Shown here: piece by piece, positions 1 through 8,622 of the stretch
Layout of the letters: every line of letters starts with the position of its first letter
Numbering within the stretch: position 1 is the stretch's first letter
NCBI RefSeq assembly: GCF_010669305.1
Contig: NZ_CP048649.1
Span: 2,976,001 to 3,040,000, forward strand
Source: Aminipila butyrica
Lineage (GTDB): Bacteria; Bacillota; Clostridia; Peptostreptococcales; Anaerovoracaceae
Direction of reading: 5' to 3'
Length of the DNA stretch: 64,000 nucleotides
The notes under the pieces: model-generated
What the model was told of the DNA's origin: nothing
The model's database searches: none
What the model saw: the letters and a program-made list of their open reading frames with translations, nothing else
Made by a program: the position numbers and the translations under genes

Positions 1-810
1 ATGCGTGAACTGAAAAGCATCGCTGCCAACGGTCAGCTGAATTTCCATATCGTTTTTAGTTAAAACAATAGGCTTTTCGTTGGAAGTCCACTTCACCTGA
101 TATCCTTTTGCCTCCGCCGCTGCTCTCAAAGAAACGTAGGCGGGAGCAGCCTGTTCTGGTGCGGCTTCCTCTAGCAGAATGACATTCTCTGGTGTGGTCT
201 GAGCCGGAATACTCCGGGTGGATACCGTATAAAGAACGACACAAGTCTTATTTGCTATATCCTCTGCCGTATACAACCGCTTGCTGCCTTTCGTATCCAA
301 AACCTTCGTTTTCTCAGACAAATTCAACTTCAATGTATTATCCTGATTTACCAAGGAATCATCATAAACGGAAACATTCAGTGAACTGCTGTCACTGCGG
401 ACGATAAAGGCCGTCACATGCCCCGTCTGAGCCGGAATACTCAACGTAACGGCTGCATTAGCTGGCAAAATGGCAGTCAGCCTCATATCTTTCTTCAAGT
501 CCTGAACCGCAATCTGCTTTCCAGAAGCCTGATCAAACACAAAGAGGTCCGCTTTCACAAAGAAAATCATCCCCATGTTGTCGTTTTTAATTTGAATGCG
601 ATAGGCTTCGCCCTGGTCCGTTATCTGCTCAATAATGCCTTCTTCCACTACAAACTGTTGCTCCTGCTGCTGCACTTCCTGCACGTCATTCCCCCCGTCA
701 GCCAAAACTGGTCCGGCCTGGACTCCCGTGTCTGCAAAAGCGGCTGTAGATGTAATCAGTGTCAGGCACAAAGCCCCTGTCAGTATCTTTAAAATAGCTT
801 TCTTTTTCAT
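1..810 (-). CDS. Secreted protein with copper-amine-oxidase-type stalk domain (partial)
   Basis: The frame is open from an ATG at 808-810 to the window edge (270 codons) with no stop, so the C-terminus lies outside. A GGAGAA ribosome site sits just upstream of the ATG. Residues 1-27 are a signal peptide (MKKKA, hydrophobic core, cleavage near AFA-DT). A Gln/Glu-rich linker follows, then a beta-rich region of about 130 residues. Near residue 225 begins YVSLRAAAEAKGYQVKW, which resembles the copper amine oxidase N-terminal-like stalk domain of clostridial surface proteins. Such domains usually serve as cell-wall stalks rather than enzymes. The 73801-type WG protein at the other end of this window (62697-64000) carries the same domain type. 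Substrate and partner are unknown. Confidence 0.75.
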   Translation of the reverse strand, partial: MKKKAILKILTGALCLTLITSTAAFADTGVQAGPVLADGGNDVQEVQQQEQQFVVEEGIIEQITDQGEAYRIQIKNDNMGMIFFVKADLFVFDQASGKQIAVQDLKKDMRLTAILPANAAVTLSIPAQTGHVTAFIVRSDSSSLNVSVYDDSLVNQDNTLKLNLSEKTKVLDTKGSKRLYTAEDIANKTCVVLYTVSTRSIPAQTTPENVILLEEAAPEQAAPAYVSLRAAAEAKGYQVKWTSNEKPIVLTKNDMEIQLTVGSDAFQFTH

Positions 811-982
811 TTCTTCTCCTTTTCCTGTGCTGCGTCCCAAAGGGGTACTCGCTGCTTCAATGACCTCTTTTCTTTTATTAGACGGCAAGCTACCAGAAAA
901 AGTTCCCATTAAGCTGAATATTTCCCCTGCGTCTTTTATACGCCTTAAAAAATAGAGGGCAGCAGGAACGCAGAAACACAAA

Positions 983-1029
983 AGCCTGTCTTCCCGGCAG
1001 CCCTTGCAGGCATCCTCAAAAGACAGGCT
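983..1029 (-). terminator. Likely terminator of htpG
   Basis: AGCCTGTCTT (983-992) pairs with AAGACAGGCT (1020-1029) around a 27-nt loop, about 30 nt past the htpG stop. The following T-tract is weak, so termination efficiency is uncertain. Confidence 0.6.
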
Positions 1030-1057
1030 CTCGTGTGTGAAAAGAGTTCTCTGCGCC

Positions 1058-2977
1058 TTACATTAGGCTGCAGATGGTGTTAGAAAATTCAATAGGGTCA
1101 TCAATTGGCATTCCCTCGATGAGCAGAGCCTGGTTGTACAACAGCTTGGCGTAAGCCTTTACCTTCTCTGGGTCCTGTCCAAAAGCGGTTTTCAGTGACG
1201 CAAAGACCTTATGGTTGGCGTTAATCTCCAGCACCTTTTCTGCTGAAACCTTGTCGCTGTTAGCAGGAATCGCATTGAGCACCTTTTCCATCTCAATAGA
1301 AAGATCTCCATTGCTGGTCAGGCACACCGGATGGCTCTTCAGCCGCTGAGATACCCGAACCTCTGAAACCTTGCCTTCCAGGGCTTCCTTCATGGCTGCA
1401 AATAAATCCTTATTTTCCTCTGCTTGCTTTTCCAGAGCCTCTTTTTCTTCGGCGGTCTCTTCGATACCCAAATCATCACTGGAAACGGATTTAAAGGACT
1501 TTTCTTCTACCGCCCCGATAATTTTGATAGCAAATTCGTCGATTTCATCTGTGCAGTATAGGATCTCATACCCCTTATCCTTCAGCATTTCAGTCTGAGG
1601 CTGCTTATCCAGCTTCTCTCGGCTTTCGCCGCAAGCATAATAAATATATTTCTGGTCCTCTTTCATTCGGGACACGTACTCTGCAAAGGTCACCAGTTTC
1701 TTTTCCGAAGAGGAATAGAACATGAGCAATTCCTGCACCGCATCCTTGTGCATGCCAAACTCATTGTACGCACCAAATTTCAGCTGCATGCCAAAGTTCT
1801 CAAAGAAGGTCTCATACTTCTCCCGATCGGTGTGAAGCATATCTAATAGTTCAGCTTTAATCTTCTTCTCCAGCCGAACGGCAATCGCTTTTAACTGCCT
1901 ATCGTGCTGTAACAACTCTCTGGAGATATTCAGGGACAAATCCTGTGAGTCCACCAGCCCTCTGACAAAACTGAAATAATCCGGTAGAAGATCGGCACAC
2001 TTTTCCATGATTAAAACACCGCTGGAATAAAGCTGCAAGCCCTTTTCGTACTCCTTGGTGTAATAATTGTATGGCGTCCGAGCTGGAATATACATCAGCG
2101 CATTATAGGTCGACACGCCCTCGACATTGGTGTGAATCACCTTAGCCGGTTCTTCAAAATCGAAGAATTTTTCTTTATAAAATTGGTTGTAATCTTCCTC
2201 TGTAATAGTGCCTTTGCTCTTCTTCCAAATAGGCACCATGCTGTTCAAGGTTTCATCTTCTCTGTAGGTTTCGTATTCCGGCGTATAATCCTTATCCGCC
2301 TTCTGCTCTTCGCTTGCTTCCTTCATTCGATGCTTTTCCGCATTCATCTTGATAGGGTAGCGGATATAATCTGAGTATTTTTTAATCAGACCTTTCACCT
2401 TGTATTCTTCCAGGAACTCCCCGTACTTTTCATCTTCTGTATCTTCTTTGATATACAGGATAATTTCCGTTCCTGGGTTCTCTTTTTCGCATGGCTCTAT
2501 GCTGTAGCCCTCTGCTCCAGTAGATTCCCATAGATGTGCCTGCTCTTGTCCATAGGCCTTGCTGACTACCTGAATCTTAGACGCAACCATAAAGGCCGAA
2601 TAAAAGCCCACGCCAAATTGACCGATAATATCAATTTCTTCCTTGGCATCCATCTTATCTGCATTTTCTTCTTTAAATTGCAGCGATCCACTTTTCGCTA
2701 TGGTGCCCAGATTGTTCTCCATTTCCTCTTTGGACATACCGATACCGTTATCGCTTATGGTTAAGGTGCGAGCTTCCTTATCCACCGCCAGCCGGATATA
2801 AAAATCATCTCTGGAGATACCTGTGTTCTCTGTTAAAGCCAGGTAGTAGAGTTTGTCGATGGCATCGCTGGCATTGGAGATTAGCTCTCTCAGGAATATT
2901 TCCTTGTGTGTGTAAATTGAATGAATCATCAAGTCCAACAGCCGCTTGGATTCTGCTTTAAATTGTTTCTTTTCCAT
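1058..2977 (-). CDS. htpG: Molecular chaperone HtpG (Hsp90 family)
   Basis: This is a cytosolic ATP-dependent Hsp90 chaperone of about 639 residues, the usual length. The N-terminal GHKL ATPase motifs are intact: LRELISNASDAIDKL, SDNGIGM near residue 80, and GQFGVGFYSAF near 120. The middle domain has FVRGLVDSQDLSLNISRE, and the C-terminal dimerisation region follows. An upstream in-frame TTG would add two residues; I chose the ATG at 2975-2977 because AGAGGG lies nine bases before it. The gene is alone on its transcript, with a sigma-A-type promoter (3078-3106) and a CIRCE operator (3044-3070), so control by HrcA is expected. B. subtilis htpG is not in the HrcA regulon, so this is a lineage difference. 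Confidence 0.97.
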   Translation of the reverse strand: MEKKQFKAESKRLLDLMIHSIYTHKEIFLRELISNASDAIDKLYYLALTENTGISRDDFYIRLAVDKEARTLTISDNGIGMSKEEMENNLGTIAKSGSLQFKEENADKMDAKEEIDIIGQFGVGFYSAFMVASKIQVVSKAYGQEQAHLWESTGAEGYSIEPCEKENPGTEIILYIKEDTEDEKYGEFLEEYKVKGLIKKYSDYIRYPIKMNAEKHRMKEASEEQKADKDYTPEYETYREDETLNSMVPIWKKSKGTITEEDYNQFYKEKFFDFEEPAKVIHTNVEGVSTYNALMYIPARTPYNYYTKEYEKGLQLYSSGVLIMEKCADLLPDYFSFVRGLVDSQDLSLNISRELLQHDRQLKAIAVRLEKKIKAELLDMLHTDREKYETFFENFGMQLKFGAYNEFGMHKDAVQELLMFYSSSEKKLVTFAEYVSRMKEDQKYIYYACGESREKLDKQPQTEMLKDKGYEILYCTDEIDEFAIKIIGAVEEKSFKSVSSDDLGIEETAEEKEALEKQAEENKDLFAAMKEALEGKVSEVRVSQRLKSHPVCLTSNGDLSIEMEKVLNAIPANSDKVSAEKVLEINANHKVFASLKTAFGQDPEKVKAYAKLLYNQALLIEGMPIDDPIEFSNTICSLM

Positions 2978-3043
2978 ATACAATTCCCTCTTTCTCTTTT
3001 ATGTGATGCAATATTGCTGTATGTAAATACGTTATCAGCCTGT

Positions 3044-3070
3044 TTGGCACTCACTATATACGAGTGCTAA
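3044..3070 (-). promoter_or_regulatory. CIRCE operator (HrcA site) of htpG
   Basis: The sequence reads TTGGCACTC, nine spacer bases, GAGTGCTAA. It matches the CIRCE consensus in 17 of 18 arm positions, with A to G in the left arm. It lies directly downstream of the htpG -10 element. A perfect CIRCE precedes groES at 53300-53326. Confidence 0.93.
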
Positions 3071-3077
3071 CAAATAT

Positions 3078-3106
3078 AATATACATTGCTTGTCACAAAA
3101 AATCAA
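3078..3106 (-). promoter_or_regulatory. Sigma-A promoter of htpG
   Basis: On the minus strand TTGATT (3101-3106) and TATATT (3078-3083) are separated by 17 bp. Transcription would start at or in the CIRCE element, the usual layout for HrcA repression. Confidence 0.7.
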
Positions 3107-3203
3107 GAGAAAAAGGGAAAAAAATATATAATGGATTTATCAAATAATACAAAATTTATATGGACGTTAACAATAAAAAAAGAAAACCATATTTTTAGAA
3201 AAC

Positions 3204-3238
3204 AAAAGACCCAAGATTGCAATAATCTTGGGTCTTTT
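3204..3238 (-). terminator. Terminator of rplM-rpsI
   Basis: A perfect 15-bp stem, AAAAGACCCAAGATT against AATCTTGGGTCTTTT, has a 5-nt loop and ends in a T-rich tract on the minus strand, 15 nt past the rpsI stop. Confidence 0.9.
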
Positions 3239-3252
3239 CCGTAAGCTTAAAA

Positions 3253-3648
3253 TTAACGCTTGGAGAACTGAGATGCTCTTCTTGCCTTCTTTAAACCGTA
3301 CTTCTTTCTTTCCTTCATACGAGGGTCTCTCGTTAAGAATCCTGCTGCTTTCAGCAGTGCTCTGAACGCTTCTTTGTCTGCTACGCACAGTGCTCTGGAG
3401 ATACCATGTCTCAAAGCACCTGCCTGACCAGTGAAACCGCCACCGTTTACAGTAGCAATTACGTCAAACTTGCCTTCGCAGCCAGCCACCTCGAAAGGCC
3501 GTCTAACTTCTCTTTTAACAATTTCCATTCCGAAATATTCTTCCAGCGGCTTCTTGTTTACGATGATCTCACCTTTTCCAGGGATTAATCGAACTCTAGC
3601 AACTGAGGACTTTCTTCTTCCGGTTCCCTGATATTGAATCTTTGCCAT
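3253..3648 (-). CDS. rpsI: 30S ribosomal protein S9
   Basis: This small-subunit protein of 131 residues contacts P-site tRNA through its C-terminal tail. It has the N-terminal YQGTGRRKSSVARVRL signature, the central VNGGGFTGQAGALRHGISRAL and the basic SKR terminus, all typical. The ATG follows GGGAGGAATAGACA. It is the second gene of the rplM-rpsI operon, 18 nt behind rplM, and is closed by a strong terminator. Confidence 0.98.
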   Translation of the reverse strand: MAKIQYQGTGRRKSSVARVRLIPGKGEIIVNKKPLEEYFGMEIVKREVRRPFEVAGCEGKFDVIATVNGGGFTGQAGALRHGISRALCVADKEAFRALLKAAGFLTRDPRMKERKKYGLKKARRASQFSKR

Positions 3649-3666
3649 TGTCTATTCCTCCCTTTC

Positions 3667-4095
3667 CTAAAATTCCCAAACTTCTGGCTTCTGAGCTGCA
3701 TGATCGTGCTGTGTACCTGCATAAACCTTCAGTTTTTTGTACATCTGTCTGCCAAGCTTGCCGTTTGGCATCATGCCTTTTACAGCATGTCTGATTATTT
3801 CGTCTGGCTTCTTTGCCTGTAACTTTTCAAAAGTGATCTCACGAAGACCGCCTGGATATCCAGTATGTCTCTTATAAATCTTTTCTTTTCTCTTCTTACC
3901 TGTTACTTCTACCTTCTCTGCATTAATTACGATTACATAGTCTCCGCAATCAACGTGTGGTGTGTAGATTGGCTTTTTCTTACCTCTAAGAATAGCAGCA
4001 ACTTCGGATGCAAGTCTACCAAGAGTCTTACCCTCAGCATCAATTACATACCACTTATGCTCTACTTCATGAGGCTTCGCGATAAATGATTTCAT
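3667..4095 (-). CDS. rplM: 50S ribosomal protein L13
   Basis: This early-assembly large-subunit protein has 142 residues, the standard length. Visible signatures are KWYVIDAEGKTLGRLASEVA near the N-terminus, DYVIVINAEKVEVTGKK, KRHTGYPGG and HAVKGMMPNGKLGR. The frame stays open upstream to 4254, but the family start MKSFIAKP and the GGTGAGGAGGG ribosome site fix the ATG at 4093-4095. The added upstream sequence is a structured leader, not protein. Cotranscribed with rpsI from the promoter at 4264-4292. Confidence 0.98.
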   Translation of the reverse strand: MKSFIAKPHEVEHKWYVIDAEGKTLGRLASEVAAILRGKKKPIYTPHVDCGDYVIVINAEKVEVTGKKRKEKIYKRHTGYPGGLREITFEKLQAKKPDEIIRHAVKGMMPNGKLGRQMYKKLKVYAGTQHDHAAQKPEVWEF

Positions 4096-4099
4096 TTTT

Positions 4100-4235
4100 C
4101 CCTCCTCACCTACTAAAATTGGCACCTGCCAATCACTTTCGGCAACTTTACTATAACGTTGCGGGCCACGGCCGGTCTTTCCCAGCCTGCACCCTGTATG
4201 AAAAAGCCCTAAACGGATCTTTGACATTCTTTTCC
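4100..4235 (-). promoter_or_regulatory. Probable L13 leader (5' UTR regulatory RNA of rplM-rpsI)
   Basis: The roughly 150-nt 5' UTR between promoter and rplM is rich in structure. GCAAC and GTTGC arms enclose GTTATAGTAAA (4141-4162 region), GGCC and GGCC arms lie next to it, and ATTGGCAGGTGCCAAT (4118-4133) is a near-perfect hairpin followed by TTTTAG just before the ribosome site. Autoregulatory leaders upstream of rplM are known in Firmicutes. I assign this by position and structure, not by a covariance search. Confidence 0.6.
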
Positions 4236-4263
4236 GGCACCGTGTAACACACAATGCAGAATT

Positions 4264-4292
4264 AGTTTACACTTTTTGAGGGTTTAAGTCAA
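4264..4292 (-). promoter_or_regulatory. Sigma-A promoter of rplM-rpsI
   Basis: TTGACT (4287-4292 on the minus strand), a 17-bp spacer and TAAACT (4264-4269). It begins ten bases past the stop of the small Cys-rich protein gene, giving the ribosomal operon its own start. Confidence 0.8.
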
Positions 4293-4301
4293 TAAAAACT
4301 T

Positions 4302-4616
4302 CTATTTTCTTTTGGCCACTTCCACAATTTCCATGAACTTTTTCATGATATAACCGAAGTTCTCTTTTACATGAGGCAGCTTGCACTGACTGCAATCTTT
4401 AATGTTGTCTTCTGTATATCTAAAATTGCCCCCGCACTTGTCTCCCAGAGCATAGAGCGGGCAGTAGCAGAACAGGCAGTTGAACTCCTCCGGCTTACTG
4501 GTGGGATGACAGGGAAAATATTCACATTTGCTGTGATTAAAAAAGGAATATTGCTTGCCCACCCAATGAGGCTGCTCTTCCTGTCCACCCTTCACTTCTT
4601 TATTTTGATCTTCCAT
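4302..4616 (-). CDS. Small cysteine-rich domain protein
   Basis: This 104-residue protein carries one conserved cysteine-rich region: HSKCEYFPCHP, then FNCLFCYCPLYALGDKCGG, then DCSQCKLPH. That pattern matches the 'cysteine-rich small domain' family found beside clostridial and archaeal cofactor genes, probably a metal-binding fold of unknown role. The frame opens at 4643, but GGAGGAGTAACG precedes the ATG at 4614-4616, so I use that start. It follows murI by 34 nt and is probably cotranscribed with it. Nothing here links it to a specific substrate. Confidence 0.8.
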   Translation of the reverse strand: MEDQNKEVKGGQEEQPHWVGKQYSFFNHSKCEYFPCHPTSKPEEFNCLFCYCPLYALGDKCGGNFRYTEDNIKDCSQCKLPHVKENFGYIMKKFMEIVEVAKRK

Positions 4617-4650
4617 CGTTACTCCTCCTCTATATTCATGCATTTCCTAT

Positions 4651-5451
4651 TCATAGATTTACCGGCCTGGAAATCAGCAGTGTTTCTGACAATTTAAGTC
4701 GCTCTCCTTTTTCCAAGGTATTCATCATACGCACCTCTCCTGGCTCCTCAATTCGCCGCAGCAGCTTCTCCCGCTGGAGCTTCCGCTGAAGCTGTCTGGC
4801 CGTGCCCATCCCTCCGTCATAAATTGCCACATTGCCGCCGATAACCTTGGCAATAATCTCTTTTATAAAGGGGTAATGGGTGCAGCCCAGTACCACAGCC
4901 TCCGTATTGTTCCGAAGGTTTGGTGGTAAAAGCTGTAATAAAAAGTTCTCCAACGGGTCTCCACTGAGAATCCCGTCTTCCACGAACTCCATCAGTCCGC
5001 CACAAGGTACTGGAATAATTGTAGCATATTCCTCGTACTTCTTCATCAGATTTTGAAACTTTCTCTCGGCCAAAGTCATAGGTGTGGCCATAACCAAAAC
5101 CTTCCCCCCCTCATGATTCAAGGCCGCCGGTTTTAAGGCTGGCTCCACCCCAATGATGGGAAAGTCCTTATACTTGTTTCGCAGATATTCTGCTGCTGCA
5201 CTGGTAGCCGTATTGCAGGCGATAACCACCGCCTTGGCCCCTTGCTCTATCAGAAATTTTACATTTTTTTCTGTCAGCTGCCGCACTTCTTCTGTGGTTC
5301 TTATTCCGTAGGGAGCGTTCTTTGAATCCCCAAAATAGATGTAGTTTTCATAAGGCATCATTCTGATGGCTTCATTTAACACGCTAATGCCTCCAACGCC
5401 CGAATCCAAGAAGGCAACCGGTTTATCATATTTTTCTATCATACTAGTCAT
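4651..5451 (-). CDS. murI: Glutamate racemase
   Basis: This cytosolic cofactor-independent enzyme converts L- to D-glutamate for peptidoglycan. Both catalytic cysteines are present: C79 in ACNTATS and a second in LGCTHYP near residue 190. FLDSGVGG near the N-terminus and YFGDSKNAPYG complete the Asp/Glu racemase pattern. The length of 266 residues is normal. The start is uncertain by three codons: ATG at 5449-5451 or ATG at 5440-5442, the latter ten bases from a weak AGG. It leads a short transcript with the Cys-rich protein. Confidence 0.96.
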   Translation of the reverse strand: MTSMIEKYDKPVAFLDSGVGGISVLNEAIRMMPYENYIYFGDSKNAPYGIRTTEEVRQLTEKNVKFLIEQGAKAVVIACNTATSAAAEYLRNKYKDFPIIGVEPALKPAALNHEGGKVLVMATPMTLAERKFQNLMKKYEEYATIIPVPCGGLMEFVEDGILSGDPLENFLLQLLPPNLRNNTEAVVLGCTHYPFIKEIIAKVIGGNVAIYDGGMGTARQLQRKLQREKLLRRIEEPGEVRMMNTLEKGERLKLSETLLISRPVNL

Positions 5452-5629
5452 ACCTGTATCCCAATTTTAATTCTCTGTTTATTATTCCACTTACATTGCC
5501 AAAAATATCCGCCTATCCTGCTAAATCTCTGACTAAAATTCTTAGCGAACATATTACCATCATATACTTTATTCTCACAAATTTCACTAATAACTCTCAT
5601 TTTTTATAAAAATTTTAGCAATAGAATAG

Positions 5630-5674
5630 AATAAAAGCGCAGCTATGGACTTTGCCCCTAGCTGCGCTTTTATT
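5630..5674 (-). terminator. Terminator of the C69/SLH gene
   Basis: A 16-bp perfect stem (5630-5645 against 5659-5674, AATAAAAGCGCAGCTA and complement) with a 13-nt loop lies directly after the stop at 5687. The flanking A/T tracts would allow it to work on both strands. Confidence 0.85.
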
Positions 5675-5686
5675 GTTTCAATTATT

Positions 5687-8065
5687 CTACTTCAATATAT
5701 CGTTCATTCTCTGGAACATGGCTGCAACCTCAGCCCTTGTGGTAGTATCCTTAGGCGCCAGTTTACCGTCCTTTCCGTTGATGATGCCATTTCCTACGGC
5801 CCATGCCATCGACTCATTCGCATAAGAGGAAATCTGTGCATGATCACCAAATCCGCTCAGTTGTCCCGATTTGCTTACATCGATTTTCTTATACTGTGCA
5901 TATCTGTACAGTATGCTTGCAAGCTGTTCTCTCGTCAGATCCCCCGAAGGGTTAAAGGCGTTTTCTCCGATTCCAGAGACAATGCTGTTACCACTCGCCC
6001 AGTTTACGGCTCCCTCATAATATTGGCCCGACTTCACATCGGCAAAGCCCGCTGCCGAGGCCTTAGGCTCGCCCTCCAGCCTGTAAAGCATGGTTACAAC
6101 CATGGCCCGATTGGTCTTCTGGTTCGCTCCAAAACTATTTTCACTTACGCCATTCATAATGCCCTTATCCATAACGAACTGCACGGCCTCAGCAAACCAG
6201 CTGCTCTTCTTCACATCGGAGAATTTAGCTGTTGCCGATTTATCTGCCGCTGTTTCATTTCCTGGATTTACAGCCGGCTTCTCTTCCTTTACCGTGTTGT
6301 CCACCGCTTTACTTGAAGAAGAGGAATGCTTCTTGCCTCCACTTGGTATGCCTGTGCCGCCAACCATATCTATCGAATAGGAAGGCAGCTTGTTTTCTGT
6401 CAATACGGAAGGTATAAATATTTCTTCATCCGAAGGGTGATCTGCTATAAATCTTCGCAGCTCGGTAAGAATGGTCTTTGCATAGCCAAAGGCCTCCTCC
6501 GACACAGCTTTTCCCAACGCTGTCGCTTTTGTTTCTGCTAGGGCTGGACTGTAGACGTAAATGCGCTTCATCGAGTCATCTACGTTTTGCTGTTGTTCAA
6601 TGAGCCTGTTCTGGTAATTCTTCCAGAACAGTTTTACATTTTCACCATATCGGTCTCGGTCATTGTCACACAAATCATTTATAGCTGCACATACCCAGTA
6701 CATGGAGGTATCATCAGGAAAGTCTGTATCATCCAGTACGTCTTCTATATCAGCTGCATTCGGCAGGTATTCTGTCTTGTAAATCCCCGAAGTATCTGTC
6801 AGCAGATTTGAATAGAACGGAAGATATATGGAAAATTCGGCTCTGGACATGGCCTGCCACTGGATGACGGACAGTGCGTCCGGCATACTCTGCCTTATCT
6901 CAAATATATGACACTCAGCCTGCCGCTCATTTCCGATGGAATAAGTAGCCGATCCCTTGTTATGATCATACTCGGAGCCTTCACCCCTGTAAGCTAAAAA
7001 CCGCAGGACCTCATAGGTATTGACCCTTTTGTCGGCAGTGAACCGCATCGGCGTATACACCGGGTCGATATACATGCCCTCTACACCTTTTCGTTCCTTT
7101 GTGCCCACCTCTATATCTGCGGCAAGTGCTGGATTGAGATAGTTCACACCTTGCCAGTATCGCACATACTGGCCTGCTCCGTGATCTCTGGTCGTGTATG
7201 TAGAGCCAATGTCAATCTTGTGAATGTCCCCAAGGGCAATCTCTGGATTTTCCGTCAGCTGGGAGGAAACCAGGAATTCGTGCTCAAAGGGAAGGCTGAT
7301 TAAATCCTTGGAGGCCACCACGTTCTGTGTGTCATTTACATCTAATTCCACCGTTCCCAGCATGTTGGGATTGATGGCAACTTCATTTGCTTTCATCCGG
7401 ACCGCTGCATACTGGTGTCCTGACAGGATTTCAAAATCCCATACCTCGTTTTTATCACTAATGCTCAGCTGATTACATTCCCCTGCACCGTACTGGTCCA
7501 GAATAGCTGCCAGCTTTTCCACACCGTCCTTTGCTGTCTTAGCCTGCATAAGAACAACCTGGGCTAGTGAAATTTCATGCAGCGCACCTTCCTTCTCCTC
7601 ATAATACACAATCGGATCAGAATCCATAACATCATCATTACAATCAGTTGACACCGTTGCACTTACGGCAACGCCTTTTTCATTGACACCTGCCTCACCA
7701 TAAGCTTCTGCAAGGATTTTCTCCCCATCCATCACGGTCTCGCCTGCTTCCACCGAGTCGCGCATGATGGTATATCGGTAGGTGTGTGCAGGATACGGCA
7801 TGGAGAACCCATACTCATCCTTATACAGTTCCCCTGAGGCATGATCTGCGGCAGGTATTATCTCAAATACCTTATCGTAGAGCTTGCCTATGTCCTCAGA
7901 ACGTCCCACATAAGCAGAACCATTCTCGGAAAAATCACTTCCCACGTATACCCCCGTACAGGCAAACGCCGTTGAAGCACCAGTGAAAAGCATAGCCGCC
8001 GTCAAGGACAGCGAAATTCCTCCTCTTAGGAGTTTTCCCCATTTTCTACAATAGTTCCTTTTCAT
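5687..8065 (-). CDS. Secreted C69-family dipeptidase with three SLH domains
   Basis: This 792-residue surface protein starts with a signal peptide whose predicted cleavage AFA-CTG exposes C36, the expected N-terminal nucleophile of PepD/C69 Ntn-hydrolases. The following GVYVGSDFSENGSAYVGRSED and NEKGVAVSATVS fit that family, which hydrolyses dipeptides. After a Ser-rich linker near residue 570 come three C-terminal SLH repeats (about 600-790), each with an FxDV or GFGD opening and a TRAEV/TREQL/TNRAM end. SLH domains anchor proteins to cell-wall polymers. The ATG follows GGAGGAAAA. It is monocistronic, with a good promoter and terminator. The nucleophile and anchor assignments are inferences from motifs. 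Confidence 0.9.
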   Translation of the reverse strand: MKRNYCRKWGKLLRGGISLSLTAAMLFTGASTAFACTGVYVGSDFSENGSAYVGRSEDIGKLYDKVFEIIPAADHASGELYKDEYGFSMPYPAHTYRYTIMRDSVEAGETVMDGEKILAEAYGEAGVNEKGVAVSATVSTDCNDDVMDSDPIVYYEEKEGALHEISLAQVVLMQAKTAKDGVEKLAAILDQYGAGECNQLSISDKNEVWDFEILSGHQYAAVRMKANEVAINPNMLGTVELDVNDTQNVVASKDLISLPFEHEFLVSSQLTENPEIALGDIHKIDIGSTYTTRDHGAGQYVRYWQGVNYLNPALAADIEVGTKERKGVEGMYIDPVYTPMRFTADKRVNTYEVLRFLAYRGEGSEYDHNKGSATYSIGNERQAECHIFEIRQSMPDALSVIQWQAMSRAEFSIYLPFYSNLLTDTSGIYKTEYLPNAADIEDVLDDTDFPDDTSMYWVCAAINDLCDNDRDRYGENVKLFWKNYQNRLIEQQQNVDDSMKRIYVYSPALAETKATALGKAVSEEAFGYAKTILTELRRFIADHPSDEEIFIPSVLTENKLPSYSIDMVGGTGIPSGGKKHSSSSSKAVDNTVKEEKPAVNPGNETAADKSATAKFSDVKKSSWFAEAVQFVMDKGIMNGVSENSFGANQKTNRAMVVTMLYRLEGEPKASAAGFADVKSGQYYEGAVNWASGNSIVSGIGENAFNPSGDLTREQLASILYRYAQYKKIDVSKSGQLSGFGDHAQISSYANESMAWAVGNGIINGKDGKLAPKDTTTRAEVAAMFQRMNDILK

Positions 8066-8108
8066 TTTTCCTCCTCATATTGTTCTGTAATACTAAAGCA
8101 CTGCTTTT

Positions 8109-8136
8109 AAAATAACAGAATTATTACAATTGTCAA
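8109..8136 (-). promoter_or_regulatory. Sigma-A promoter of the C69/SLH gene
   Basis: TTGACA (8131-8136 on the minus strand), 16-bp spacer, TATTTT (8109-8114), about 45 nt upstream of the start codon. Confidence 0.65.
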
Positions 8137-8622
8137 ACTAAATATTTTGCAATAAATTACTTTTTATGGGTTTTATTACATGTTATTCTCATATAAATTA
8201 ATTTTGTATACAAAAAAAGTTGTTTTTTTTCAGATTCGAATGAAAAAACATACCCGATTTGCTAATTTTATTTATTTTTTTGAATTTACCATCTATTTAA
8301 ATTTCTCAGACAAGTCATACTATTTTGCTGTGCCCCCACTATTTCTCGTTAATATACTGTCCATGCCATGCTCCCCACAAGTTCTCTATAAACAAATTAT
8401 CTATCCATAGTAAAGCATCTCTCAATGCCTAACGAGGAAATTTATTCTCATAATATATTTGCCCTATAAATTTGGCTAGTAATCTTTATTGTTTGTATTT
8501 TTAGGAATATAGTTTTCTCTGTCGCGTGACATTCTCCGTTTCTCCTCTGTTTCATCACTAAATCTTTGCAATGGTAAAATATACTTTTCTCATTAGTAAA
8601 CATGTAAATCGGAGGTAAAATC
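8137..8622 (+). other. AT-rich intergenic region, no gene seen
   Basis: Between the divergent C69 and lipoprotein genes there are about 490 bases, strongly AT-rich with long T-runs. Short frames here lack ribosome sites and recognisable sequence. GGAGGTAAAATC directly before 8623 is the ribosome site of the lipoprotein gene. Confidence 0.6.

Noticed and set aside
4096..4254. N-terminal extension of the rplM frame
   Set aside because: Sequence is the structured leader; L13 family start and ribosome site are at 4095.
8180..8410. 76-codon plus-strand frame in the AT-rich gap
   Set aside because: Composition is that of AT-rich noncoding DNA and no ribosome site precedes it.
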